Shown here piece by piece: positions 14,508 to 22,643 of a DNA stretch of 64,000 nucleotides. Location of the stretch: assembly GCF_002294725.1 (NCBI RefSeq), contig NZ_NSFT01000003.1, positions 1-64,000 of the forward strand. Reading direction: 5' to 3'. How positions within the stretch are numbered: position 1 is the first letter of the stretch; each line of letters begins with the position of its first letter. The DNA is from Mesorhizobium sp. WSM4313 (GTDB lineage Bacteria; Pseudomonadota; Alphaproteobacteria; Rhizobiales; Rhizobiaceae). A program made the translations under genes and the position numbers. The notes under the pieces were generated by a model. It had not been told where the DNA came from. It worked only from the letters and a program-made list of their open reading frames with translations, and searched no databases.

Positions 14508-16958
14508 ATGACCGAGAAACTCGTCATCATCGGCAACGGCATGGCGCCGGGTAGGATGCTGGAGCACCTGCTGGAAGCCGCGCCCGACCGCTACGCCGTG
14601 ACCATCTTCAACGCCGAACCGCGCGTGAACTACGACCGCATCATGCTGTCGCCGGTGCTTTCGGGCGAGAAGGCGTTCGAGGAAATCGTCATCCATGGCG
14701 ACGGCTGGTACATCAAGCACGGCATCACCCTCTACAAGGGTCACCGGATCGTCGCCATCGACAGGGAGGCCAAGACCGTCACCTCGGACCACGGCGTCAC
14801 CGAGAGCTACGACAGGCTGGTCATCGCCACCGGCTCGGTTCCCTTCATCATTCCGGTTCCGGGCAAGGAATTGCCCGGCGTGCTCAGCTACCGCGATCTC
14901 GACGACGTCAACGCCATGCTGCTTGCCGCGCAGTCGCGCGCCAAAGCGGTCGTCATCGGCGGCGGCCTGCTCGGCCTAGAAGCCGCGGCCGGCCTGAAAG
15001 AGCGCGGCATGGACGTCACCGTGCTGCACGTCATGCCGACGCTGATGGAACGCCAGCTCGATCCCGCCGCCGGCTACCTTTTGCAGAAAGCCGTCGAGGC
15101 GCGCGGCATCAAGGTCATGACCAAGGCCAACACCAAGGCCATTGTCGGCAACGGCAAGGTCGAGGGTGTCGAGCTTATGGACGGCACGATCATTCCGGCG
15201 ACGCTGGTGGTGATGGCGGTCGGCATCCGGCCGAGCACCGCTTTAGCCAAGGAGGCTGGGCTCGAGGTCAATCGCGGCATCGTCGTCGACGACCGCATGC
15301 GGACTTCCGACCCCGCCATCATGGCGCTCGGCGAATGCGCCGAGGTCGGCGGCCATGTCTACGGGCTGGTCGCGCCTCTCTACGAGATGGCACGGGTGGC
15401 GGCAGCCAAACTGACGGACAGTGAGGACAGGCGCTTCGTCCACTCCGACACGCCGACCAAGCTCAAGGTCACCGGCATCGACCTTTATTCGCTGGGCGAC
15501 TTCGCCGACGGCGACGACCGCGAGGAGATCATCCTGCGCGACGCGTCGGCCGGCATCTACAAGCGTGTGGTGCTGCAGGACAACCGCATCATCGGCACCG
15601 TCTTGTTCGGCGAGACGGCCGACGGCGCGTGGTTCAACGACCTCAAGAAGAAGGCGACCGACATATCGGAGATGCGCGACACGCTGATCTTCGGCCAGGC
15701 GTTCCAGGGAGGCGTTTCCTCGGACCCTTTGGCGGCCGTTGCGGCACTGGCGGATGATGCGGAAATCTGCGGCTGCAACGGCGTCTGCAAGGGCAAGATC
15801 ACCGGCGCGATCACGGCCAAGGGGCTGACCGGCCTCGACGACGTGCGCGCCCACACCAAGGCCTCGGCCTCGTGCGGCTCGTGCACGGGTCTCGTCGAGC
15901 AGCTGCTTAAGCTCACGCTGGGTGACGCCTACAATCCGGCAGCGGTGCAGCCCATGTGCGGCTGCACGAGCCTTGGCCATGACGACGTGCGGCGCCTGAT
16001 CAAGGCAAAGGGCCTGAAGACGATCCCCGCTGTCATGCAGGAGCTGGAGTGGAAGACCTCCTGCGGCTGCGCCAAGTGCCGGCCGGCGCTCAACTACTAT
16101 CTCGTCTGCGATTGGCCGGACCAATATGCCGACGACTACCAGTCGCGCTTCATCAACGAGCGCGTGCACGCCAACATCCAGAAGGACGGCACCTATTCGG
16201 TGGTGCCGCGCATGTGGGGCGGCGTCACCAGCGCCGGCGAATTGCGCGCCATCGCCGACGTGGTCGACAAGTTCGATATCCCGATGGTCAAGGTGACGGG
16301 CGGCCAGCGCATCGACATGCTTGGCATCCGCAAGGAAGACCTGCCGGCGGTATGGGCCGATCTCGGCAAGGCTGGCTTCGTCTCCGGCCATGCCTATGCC
16401 AAGGGCCTGCGCACGGTGAAGACCTGCGTCGGCTCGGACTGGTGCCGTTTCGGCACGCAGGATTCGACCGGGCTCGGCATCCGTATCGAGAAGTTCATGT
16501 GGGGTTCCTGGACGCCGGCCAAGGTGAAGATGGCGGTGTCGGGATGCCCGCGCAACTGCGCGGAAGCGACCTGCAAGGATGTCGGCGTGGTGTGCGTCGA
16601 CTCTGGCTACGAGATCCACTTCGCGGGCGCCGCCGGCCTCGACATCAAGGGCACGGAAGTGCTGGGGCTGGTGAAGACCGAGGACGAGGCGCTGGAGGCG
16701 ATCGTGGCGCTCGTCCAGATGTACCGCGAGCAGGCCCGCTATCTGGAGCGCATCTACAAATGGGCCAAGCGGATCGGCACCGCCGAGATCAAGAAGCAGA
16801 TCCTGGACGATGCCGAGCGCCGCAGGACACTCTTCGACCGCTTCGTCTTCAGCCAAAAATTCGCGCAAGTCGATCCGTGGTCGGAGCGCGTCTCCGGCAA
16901 GGACAAGCATGAGTTCAGGCCGATGGCGTCGGTCGGGTTCGCGGAGGCGGCGGAGTGA
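14508..16958 (+). CDS. nirB: Assimilatory nitrite reductase large subunit NirB
   Basis: NirB reduces nitrite to ammonium with NAD(P)H in the cytoplasm. The 816-residue protein has an FAD/NAD domain (about 1-400; IIGNGMAPGR, ATGS near 110, VVIGGGLLGLEAA), two BFD-like [2Fe-2S] regions (about 420-540; CGCNGVCKGKI, CGSCTG, CGCAKCRPAL), and a siroheme/[4Fe-4S] domain with CVGSDWC near 638 and SGCPRNC near 678, the four cluster cysteines. Length is normal for NirB. It is co-transcribed with narK before it and overlaps nirD by four bases after it. The ATG used follows GGAGCAGAGCGAC. Confidence 0.96.
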   Translation: MTEKLVIIGNGMAPGRMLEHLLEAAPDRYAVTIFNAEPRVNYDRIMLSPVLSGEKAFEEIVIHGDGWYIKHGITLYKGHRIVAIDREAKTVTSDHGVTESYDRLVIATGSVPFIIPVPGKELPGVLSYRDLDDVNAMLLAAQSRAKAVVIGGGLLGLEAAAGLKERGMDVTVLHVMPTLMERQLDPAAGYLLQKAVEARGIKVMTKANTKAIVGNGKVEGVELMDGTIIPATLVVMAVGIRPSTALAKEAGLEVNRGIVVDDRMRTSDPAIMALGECAEVGGHVYGLVAPLYEMARVAAAKLTDSEDRRFVHSDTPTKLKVTGIDLYSLGDFADGDDREEIILRDASAGIYKRVVLQDNRIIGTVLFGETADGAWFNDLKKKATDISEMRDTLIFGQAFQGGVSSDPLAAVAALADDAEICGCNGVCKGKITGAITAKGLTGLDDVRAHTKASASCGSCTGLVEQLLKLTLGDAYNPAAVQPMCGCTSLGHDDVRRLIKAKGLKTIPAVMQELEWKTSCGCAKCRPALNYYLVCDWPDQYADDYQSRFINERVHANIQKDGTYSVVPRMWGGVTSAGELRAIADVVDKFDIPMVKVTGGQRIDMLGIRKEDLPAVWADLGKAGFVSGHAYAKGLRTVKTCVGSDWCRFGTQDSTGLGIRIEKFMWGSWTPAKVKMAVSGCPRNCAEATCKDVGVVCVDSGYEIHFAGAAGLDIKGTEVLGLVKTEDEALEAIVALVQMYREQARYLERIYKWAKRIGTAEIKKQILDDAERRRTLFDRFVFSQKFAQVDPWSERVSGKDKHEFRPMASVGFAEAAE

Positions 16959-17293
16959 CCAATATGAACTGGATCGCCATCGGCTCCATCACCGATATTC
17001 CGCCGCGCGGCGCGCGTTGCGTTGCGACACCGCAAGGCAAGGTCGCCGTCTTTCGCACGGCAGACGACAAGGTGTTTGCCATCGACGACCACTGCCCGCA
17101 CAAGGGCGGGCCGCTCAGCCAGGGCATCGTCCATGGCGCTGCGGTGACCTGTCCGCTGCACAATTGGGTGATCTCGCTGGAGACAGGCAAGGCGCTGGGT
17201 GCCGACGAAGGCTCGGTCCGGACGATCCCGGTCAAGGTCGAGGGCGAACGGTTGTTCATCGCGCTCGAAGAGCTGGCCTCGAAAGCGGCCTGA
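16955..17293 (+). CDS. nirD: Nitrite reductase small subunit NirD (Rieske)
   Basis: A 112-residue Rieske-type ferredoxin subunit that partners NirB. The cluster ligands are in CPHKGGPL (Cys-X-His) and CPLHNW (Cys-X2-His), about residues 47-70, as usual. The start is either the GTG that overlaps the nirB stop (GTGA) or an ATG three codons later; both keep the Rieske fold. Coupled translation with nirB makes the GTG plausible. The gene ends three bases before nasA. Confidence 0.93.
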   Translation: MTNMNWIAIGSITDIPPRGARCVATPQGKVAVFRTADDKVFAIDDHCPHKGGPLSQGIVHGAAVTCPLHNWVISLETGKALGADEGSVRTIPVKVEGERLFIALEELASKAA

Positions 17294-17296
17294 GGC

Positions 17297-19966
17297 ATGC
17301 AAGAAGCACGCGAGGTGAGGACCACCTGCCCTTATTGCGGGGTGGGCTGCGGCGTGCTCGCCGGGGTCGCCGCGGACGGTACGACGACCGTCCGCGGCGA
17401 CCCCGATCATCCGGCCAATTTCGGCCGACTCTGCTCGAAAGGTTCGGCTCTCGGCGAGACGCTCGGCCTCGAAGGCCGTTTGCTAGGGCCGGAAATTCTA
17501 GGCAAGCCGGCGACGTGGGACGAAGCGCTCGACCTCGTGGCCGCTAAATTCTCGCAGGCTGTAGCCGAGCACGGCCCGGACTCTGTCGCCTTCTATGTCT
17601 CCGGCCAGTTGCTCACCGAGGACTATTACGTCGCCAACAAGCTGATGAAGGGCTTCATCGGCTCGGCCAATATCGACACCAATTCGCGGCTCTGCATGGC
17701 CTCGTCCGTCGCCGGCCATCGCCGCGCTTTCGGCGAGGACCTCGTTCCCGGTGTCTATGAGGATTTCGAGTGCGCCGATCTCATCGTGCTCACCGGCTCC
17801 AACACCGCATGGTGCCATCCGGTGCTCTATCAGCGCATACTCGCGGCGCGAAAGGAACGCGGAACCAGGATCGTCGTCATCGACCCGCGCCGCACCGCCA
17901 CGGCCGACGAATGCGACCTGCACCTGGCGCTCGATCCGGGCACGGATGTGCTGCTGTTCAACGGGCTGCTTGCGTATCTCGTCCAGGCCGGAAAAATCGA
18001 TGCCGGCTTCGTTCGCGAGGCCACGTCCGGCTTCGATGCGGCAGCTTCGCTCGCCGGCGCCGATGCGCCGTCGGTCGCGCGCGTCGCGAAAGGCTGCGGA
18101 TTGGCGGCAGCCGACGTCCAGGCCTTCTACGATCTCTTCGCCGAGACCGAGCGAACGGTCACCGTCTACAGTCAGGGCGTCAACCAGTCGGCGCATGGGA
18201 CCGACAAGGTCAATGCCATCATCAACTGCCATCTCGCCACTGGGCGCATCGGCAAGCCCGGCATGGGGCCGTTCTCGGTCACCGGGCAGCCGAACGCCAT
18301 GGGTGGCCGCGAGGTCGGCGGTCTGGCCAACCAGCTCGCCGCGCATATGGATTTCGCGGATGAGGCTAACATCGATCGTGTGTCCCGCTTCTGGAACGCG
18401 CCCGACATAGCGCGCCGCGCCGGTCTGAAGGCCGTGGACATGTTCCAGGCGGTCGCCGACGGCCGCATCAAGGCCTTGTGGGTCATGGGCACCAATCCCG
18501 CCGTCTCGATGCCCGACGCTTCGCGCGTGCGCGCTGCGTTGTCCAAATGCGATTTCGTCGCGGTCTCGGATGTGACCCGCACCGACACCACGCGCTATGC
18601 CGACGTGCTGCTGCCGGCCGCCGCCTGGGGCGAGAAGGACGGCACCGTCACCAATTCGGAACGGCGCCTCTCGCGCCAGCGGCCGTTCCTGCCGCCGCCC
18701 GGCGAGGCGAAAGCCGACTGGCGCATCATCTGCGAGGTCGCGGCGCGCATGGGTTTTGGCAAGGCCTTCGCCTACCAGACGCCGGCCGCGATCTTCCGCG
18801 AGCATGCAGCGCTGTCCGCCTTCGAGAACGACGGCAAGCGTCTGTTCGACCTTGGCGGTGTGGCTGATCTCCGCGATGAAGATTATTCCGCCTTCGTGCC
18901 GCGCCATTGGCCCGCGTCGGAGCGAGGCGGCCACCAGATGAGATTGTTCGCCGATGGCCGTTTCCCGACACAAGACGGCCGCGCGCGTTTCGTGCCGGTG
19001 CGGCAGGAGGCGACGGCCTTCACGGTCGATGCCGACTATCCGCTTGCCCTGAACACCGGCCGGCTGCGCGACCAGTGGCACACCATGACACGGACCGGAA
19101 GCGTGCCGGGTTTGATGGCGAACGCGCCGGAGCCCGCGGTCGACCTCCATCCGGCGGACGCGGCCGCGCATCATCTCAAGGATGGCGACCTCGCTCATCT
19201 TTCAACCCGCTTCGGCTTCGTTCGCGCCAGGGTGCGCGTGGCCGACGCACAGCGGCGCGGCCAAGCCTTCATGCCCATGCATTGGAGCGGCCAGTTCGCG
19301 GCCCGGGCAGCAGCCGGCCTCTTGTCCTCGCCGGTCACCGATCCGCATTCCGGCCAGCCGGAGCTCAAGCATGTTCCGGTGAGAATCGTGCGGGAAGACA
19401 CTGGATGGGCGGGCGTGCTCATCACGCGGCGCGATCTCAGGCCGACCGGTTTCGTTCACTGGAGCCGGCATGCTGTCGAGGGCGGATGGGTTTACGAGCT
19501 CACCGGAACCGAGCCGCCGGACCAGGGCATTCTCCTGGCGCGCAAGCTGCTCGGCGCGCAGCGACGGGATCAGCTCCTGGAATACACCGACCGTCGCGGG
19601 CTCGCCTATCGCGCAGCCGCCATCGACGAAGGCGGCGCCATGGCCGAAGCCCTGCTGGTCGCCGCTCCGGACCAGTTGCCCATGCGGGACTGGCTGGTGT
19701 CGCTGCTCGCCACGCGCCAGCCGCTCTCGGCTACAGACCGGCACGCGCTTCTGTCCGGTCGCTCGCCAGTGCCCATGCCTGCGATCGGGCGCGTCGTGTG
19801 CGCCTGCTTCCATGTCGGCGCCAACCAGCTCGCTTCGGCGGTCGCCTCGGGATGCGACAGCCTCGAAGCGATCGGCTCGACGCTGCGCGCGGGCACCAAT
19901 TGCGGCTCATGCCGCTCGGAGATCAGGGCGATCATCGACGCCCGCCGTGTGCAGGCCGCCGAGTAA
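17297..19966 (+). CDS. nasA: Assimilatory nitrate reductase catalytic subunit
   Basis: The 889-residue molybdopterin enzyme reduces nitrate to nitrite in the cytoplasm; there is no Tat signal. An N-terminal [4Fe-4S] site is formed by TCPYCGVGCGV (about 10-20) and RLCSKGS (about 44-50). Typical bis-MGD segments follow (GHRRAFGEDLVPG, MGTNPAVSMPDASRV, GRLRDQWHTMTRTG). The C-terminus (about 830-880, CACFHVGANQL ... GTNCGSCRSEI) is a BFD-like [2Fe-2S] domain, as in the NasA/NarB group that takes electrons from NADH-linked or ferredoxin partners. No separate NasB-type electron-transfer subunit is present, so the donor must be encoded elsewhere or be NirB-linked. It ends the nas operon. Confidence 0.95.
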   Translation: MQEAREVRTTCPYCGVGCGVLAGVAADGTTTVRGDPDHPANFGRLCSKGSALGETLGLEGRLLGPEILGKPATWDEALDLVAAKFSQAVAEHGPDSVAFYVSGQLLTEDYYVANKLMKGFIGSANIDTNSRLCMASSVAGHRRAFGEDLVPGVYEDFECADLIVLTGSNTAWCHPVLYQRILAARKERGTRIVVIDPRRTATADECDLHLALDPGTDVLLFNGLLAYLVQAGKIDAGFVREATSGFDAAASLAGADAPSVARVAKGCGLAAADVQAFYDLFAETERTVTVYSQGVNQSAHGTDKVNAIINCHLATGRIGKPGMGPFSVTGQPNAMGGREVGGLANQLAAHMDFADEANIDRVSRFWNAPDIARRAGLKAVDMFQAVADGRIKALWVMGTNPAVSMPDASRVRAALSKCDFVAVSDVTRTDTTRYADVLLPAAAWGEKDGTVTNSERRLSRQRPFLPPPGEAKADWRIICEVAARMGFGKAFAYQTPAAIFREHAALSAFENDGKRLFDLGGVADLRDEDYSAFVPRHWPASERGGHQMRLFADGRFPTQDGRARFVPVRQEATAFTVDADYPLALNTGRLRDQWHTMTRTGSVPGLMANAPEPAVDLHPADAAAHHLKDGDLAHLSTRFGFVRARVRVADAQRRGQAFMPMHWSGQFAARAAAGLLSSPVTDPHSGQPELKHVPVRIVREDTGWAGVLITRRDLRPTGFVHWSRHAVEGGWVYELTGTEPPDQGILLARKLLGAQRRDQLLEYTDRRGLAYRAAAIDEGGAMAEALLVAAPDQLPMRDWLVSLLATRQPLSATDRHALLSGRSPVPMPAIGRVVCACFHVGANQLASAVASGCDSLEAIGSTLRAGTNCGSCRSEIRAIIDARRVQAAE

Positions 19967-20066
19967 TTCATGCGTGTCACCGTCGCCGGCTTCGAAATGT
20001 TCCACTTCGACCTTCGCTACACGTCTTCCTTGCTGGTCCCGCATAAGGCTACAGCGCGGTTTTGGC

Positions 20067-20570
20067 TCAGACGCCCGCGATCGCCAAGAGCCAGGCCAGA
20101 ATGTCGAGCAACAGAAAGAGCAGCGCGATCTGCAGAGCCACGCGCAGGCGCTGGATGATTCGCCAGTTGGCGGCCATGTCCGCCTTGATGCGAAGAGCAA
20201 GGGCGCGGTGCATCGCCGACATCGATGCCGGCCCGTCGCCATCGACATATTGATGCAGCAGTTCTTCCGGATCGAAGCGGAATGAGTATTGGTGATAGGG
20301 CCAAAGCATAAAGACGATGAGCCCGCCGATGCTGAACAGCAGGAACACCGCAATCCATTCCCAAAGCCCGAGCCCGTCGGAAAGGGCCGCGCCGCCGAGC
20401 AGCGAATTCGCGAATGCTGTGGCGAAGATCAGGCTCCCGGCGCGGGTGCTCATGTTCTCCACCACGGTCTGCTGATGGGTGAGACCTCTCACCGCCTCCT
20501 GGTAGATGAACGCAAGACGAGGGTCATCGTCGGCGGGACTGTTTGCAGCAGCACGCGAACGCTCGGCCAT
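20067..20570 (-). CDS. Membrane protein with SLATT/PycTM-like layout
   Basis: A 167-residue protein: a polar helical N-terminus (1-40, with NMSTRAGSL before the membrane), two membrane helices (about 45-62 and 70-92, the second ending in a Pro: FMLWPYHQYSF), a soluble stretch of about 50 residues (FRFDPEELLHQYVDGDGP), and a C-terminal hydrophobic hairpin end (about 140-165). This order resembles the SLATT and Pycsar PycTM membrane effectors, which form pores on nucleotide signals. That likeness is by layout and a few residues only. No cyclase or nucleotidyltransferase gene adjoins it, so a defence role is not supported by context. It lies between nasA (convergent) and a sugar transporter operon. 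Confidence 0.6.
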   Translation of the reverse strand: MAERSRAAANSPADDDPRLAFIYQEAVRGLTHQQTVVENMSTRAGSLIFATAFANSLLGGAALSDGLGLWEWIAVFLLFSIGGLIVFMLWPYHQYSFRFDPEELLHQYVDGDGPASMSAMHRALALRIKADMAANWRIIQRLRVALQIALLFLLLDILAWLLAIAGV

Positions 20571-20615
20571 AAGGGGTGCCTCTCCGATGCGACAGGGATG
20601 AGCCGCTTATTTTGT

Positions 20616-20660
20616 GCATGTCGTTGCCGCAAAACCGCTGCACACTTTTGCGCGACATGC
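20616..20660. repeat. Dispersed palindrome, GCATGTCG type
   Basis: Arms GCATGTCG (20616-20623) and CGACATGC (20653-20660) enclose CAAAACCGCTGCACACTTTTG. It lies between the SLATT-like gene and the last permease gene, 14 bases after the permease stop on the minus strand. A diverged relative is seen around 4857-4930, and its AAAACCGCTGC core is shared with the GCAATTCC-type elements. Confidence 0.6.
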
Positions 20661-20673
20661 CTTAGCTCAAATA

Positions 20674-21660
20674 CTACCGATCCTCGATGATCCTCAAATA
20701 CGCCGCCGTCACGAACAGCACGATGAAACCGAACAGGATGCGGCGGCCGCCTTCGGGCATCTGCAGGATGGTGAGCAGCGTCGTCAGCACCGTCAGGATC
20801 AGCGCGCCGACGATGGTGCCGGTGTAGCCGCCGCGGCCGCCGAAGATCGAGGTGCCGCCGATGACGGCCGCCGCCACCGAAGGCAGCACCAGCGGCTCGG
20901 CGAGCGACAGCGAGGGCGCCTTGATCAGGCCGATATAGAGCAGGCCGGTGATGCCGGCGAGCAGGCTGGAGAGGACATAGAGCGCGGTGATCACCTGCCA
21001 GTAGCGGACGCCTGACAGGCGCGCGGCGCGTTCGTTGTCGCCGACGGCATAGAGCAGGCGGCCGAATCCGGTGCGGTTCAGCATGAAGACGATCAGCACC
21101 GCCACCGGCACGAACAGGAAGAGCGCGTTGGGAAAGCCGTAGGTGAGGCCGATGCCCAACCAGTTGAGGAAATCCGGGATTTTCGCGCCGGACGCGATGA
21201 CGGTGCGCTGGTAGACCTGCAGGAAGCCGGTGCCGATCAGGCTGGTGCCGAGCGTCATGATCAGCGGATGCACCCGAAACACGCCGACGCCGATGCCGTT
21301 GACGAAGCCGATCAGCACGGCGGGCAGCATGGCCAGCAGGAAAGCCACCGCGGGATCCTGGTTGACGATTTGCGTCGCCATGATGAAGGCGCTCATCGTC
21401 GCCACGGTGCCGACCGAAAGGTCGATGCCGCCGGTCAGCATGGTCATGGTCTGGCAGCCGGCGAGGATCGCCAGCGGGATGGCGAACTTCGCCGTGTTGG
21501 CGATCCAGCGCTCGTTGACGATGCCCGGACGCAGGACCTGCAGGATCGCCACGAGGATGATCAAAAGGATGATCAGCGGGATGAGCGGCCGGTCCGCCAT
21601 GAAGCGCTTCAAGCGGCGCCCGAACGAGACCGGCTGGGGCATGGTCGCGATGTCGGTCAT
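20674..21660 (-). CDS. Sugar ABC transporter permease (RbsC family)
   Basis: A 328-residue inner-membrane permease of the CUT2 (ribose/galactoside) class with about 8-10 membrane segments. Typical family features are LTGGIDLSVGTVATMSAFIM (about residues 77-96), NRTGFGRLLYAVGDNERAARLSGV and the late GGTSIFGGRGGYTGTIVG. It is the last gene of a leftward operon and its ATG overlaps the stop of the paralogous permease by four bases, so both are made together and likely form a heterodimer. The transported sugar is unknown; the linked dehydrogenases suggest a polyol or a derived hexose. Confidence 0.9.
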   Translation of the reverse strand: MTDIATMPQPVSFGRRLKRFMADRPLIPLIILLIILVAILQVLRPGIVNERWIANTAKFAIPLAILAGCQTMTMLTGGIDLSVGTVATMSAFIMATQIVNQDPAVAFLLAMLPAVLIGFVNGIGVGVFRVHPLIMTLGTSLIGTGFLQVYQRTVIASGAKIPDFLNWLGIGLTYGFPNALFLFVPVAVLIVFMLNRTGFGRLLYAVGDNERAARLSGVRYWQVITALYVLSSLLAGITGLLYIGLIKAPSLSLAEPLVLPSVAAAVIGGTSIFGGRGGYTGTIVGALILTVLTTLLTILQMPEGGRRILFGFIVLFVTAAYLRIIEDR

Positions 21661-22643
21661 GGCGTTGCTCCTACCGGACGGCCGCGGATGGTGATGAAGG
21701 CGCCGAACATCACGACCGCGACCATGATCGCGCCTTCGATGATGGCGGTCACGTTCGGATCGATGGCCAGAAGCGTCAGATCGGTGCGCACCAGCCGCAG
21801 CACGAAGACGGCGATGATCGGCCCGAGCAGGCCGCCCTTGCCGCCGCCGAGCGCGACGCCGCCCAGCACGACGGCGGCGACGCTGGCGAGCAGATAAGGC
21901 CCGGGAATGGGCGCGCCGATGCCGGTGCTGATGGTGAGAGACAATCCGCCCATCACGGCGAACAGGCCGGAGAGCGCATAGGCGACGATCCTGGTGCGCG
22001 CCACCGGCACGCCGCTGCGAAAGGCGGCGAGCTCATCGCTGCCGATGGCATAGATGGAGAGGCCAAGCCGCGAGCGCCTGAGCGGAATCCACACGATGCA
22101 GAGGCAGACGACGAGCAGCACCAGGGCTTTCGGGACCCAGGCGTCGGCCCAGTCCGGCAGGCCGGGGATGGGCGCGGTGCCGATGACGCTGGCCTTCAGC
22201 CACTCGGCGGCGGCGCCGCCGGGCGCACCAAGCACCAGCAGCGCCGCACCCTGGAGCACGAACAGCATGGCCAAGGTGACGACGATGTCGGGCACCCGCG
22301 TGACGACGATAAGCACGCCGTTCAGCGCGCCGAGCACCAGCCCCATGGCCAGCACGAAGGGCACGACGAACAATGCATATTCCTCGCTGGCGCCGTTCAT
22401 CATGGAGGCGGCGGTCACGCTGGTCAGCGCCATCATGGCGGCGACCGACAGATCGATGCCGCCGGCGATGACGACGACGGTCTGGGCCGCGACGGCAAAG
22501 GCGTAAGGCAGAACCGCCCGCGCCAGCGAACCGAAGTCGCCGCTGCCATAGCCCGGCTGGATCAGCTTGGTGACGACGAAGACAAAGATCAGCAGGGCGA
22601 ACAGGCCTGCCACCCAGCCCTGGTTTCGCAAGAAGCGGCTCAT
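21657..22643 (-). CDS. Sugar ABC transporter permease (RbsC family)
   Basis: A 328-residue CUT2-class permease, paralogous to the next gene. It starts MSRFLRNQGWVAGLFALL and contains the family stretch VVIAGGIDLSVAAMMALTSVTAA (about residues 58-80), SRLGLSIYAIGSDELAAFRSGV and the late VVLGGVALGGGKGG. About 9 membrane segments. The start codon at 22643 overlaps the stop of the ATPase gene (ATGA) and its own stop overlaps the start of the second permease, so three genes are translationally coupled. A longer in-frame reading upstream lies inside the ATPase gene and is rejected. Confidence 0.9.
   Translation of the reverse strand: MSRFLRNQGWVAGLFALLIFVFVVTKLIQPGYGSGDFGSLARAVLPYAFAVAAQTVVVIAGGIDLSVAAMMALTSVTAASMMNGASEEYALFVVPFVLAMGLVLGALNGVLIVVTRVPDIVVTLAMLFVLQGAALLVLGAPGGAAAEWLKASVIGTAPIPGLPDWADAWVPKALVLLVVCLCIVWIPLRRSRLGLSIYAIGSDELAAFRSGVPVARTRIVAYALSGLFAVMGGLSLTISTGIGAPIPGPYLLASVAAVVLGGVALGGGKGGLLGPIIAVFVLRLVRTDLTLLAIDPNVTAIIEGAIMVAVVMFGAFITIRGRPVGATP

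Noticed and set aside
20067..20570. Calling a Pycsar or CBASS defence system
   Set aside because: Only an effector-like membrane protein is present. No cyclase, nucleotidyltransferase or other defence gene lies next to it.
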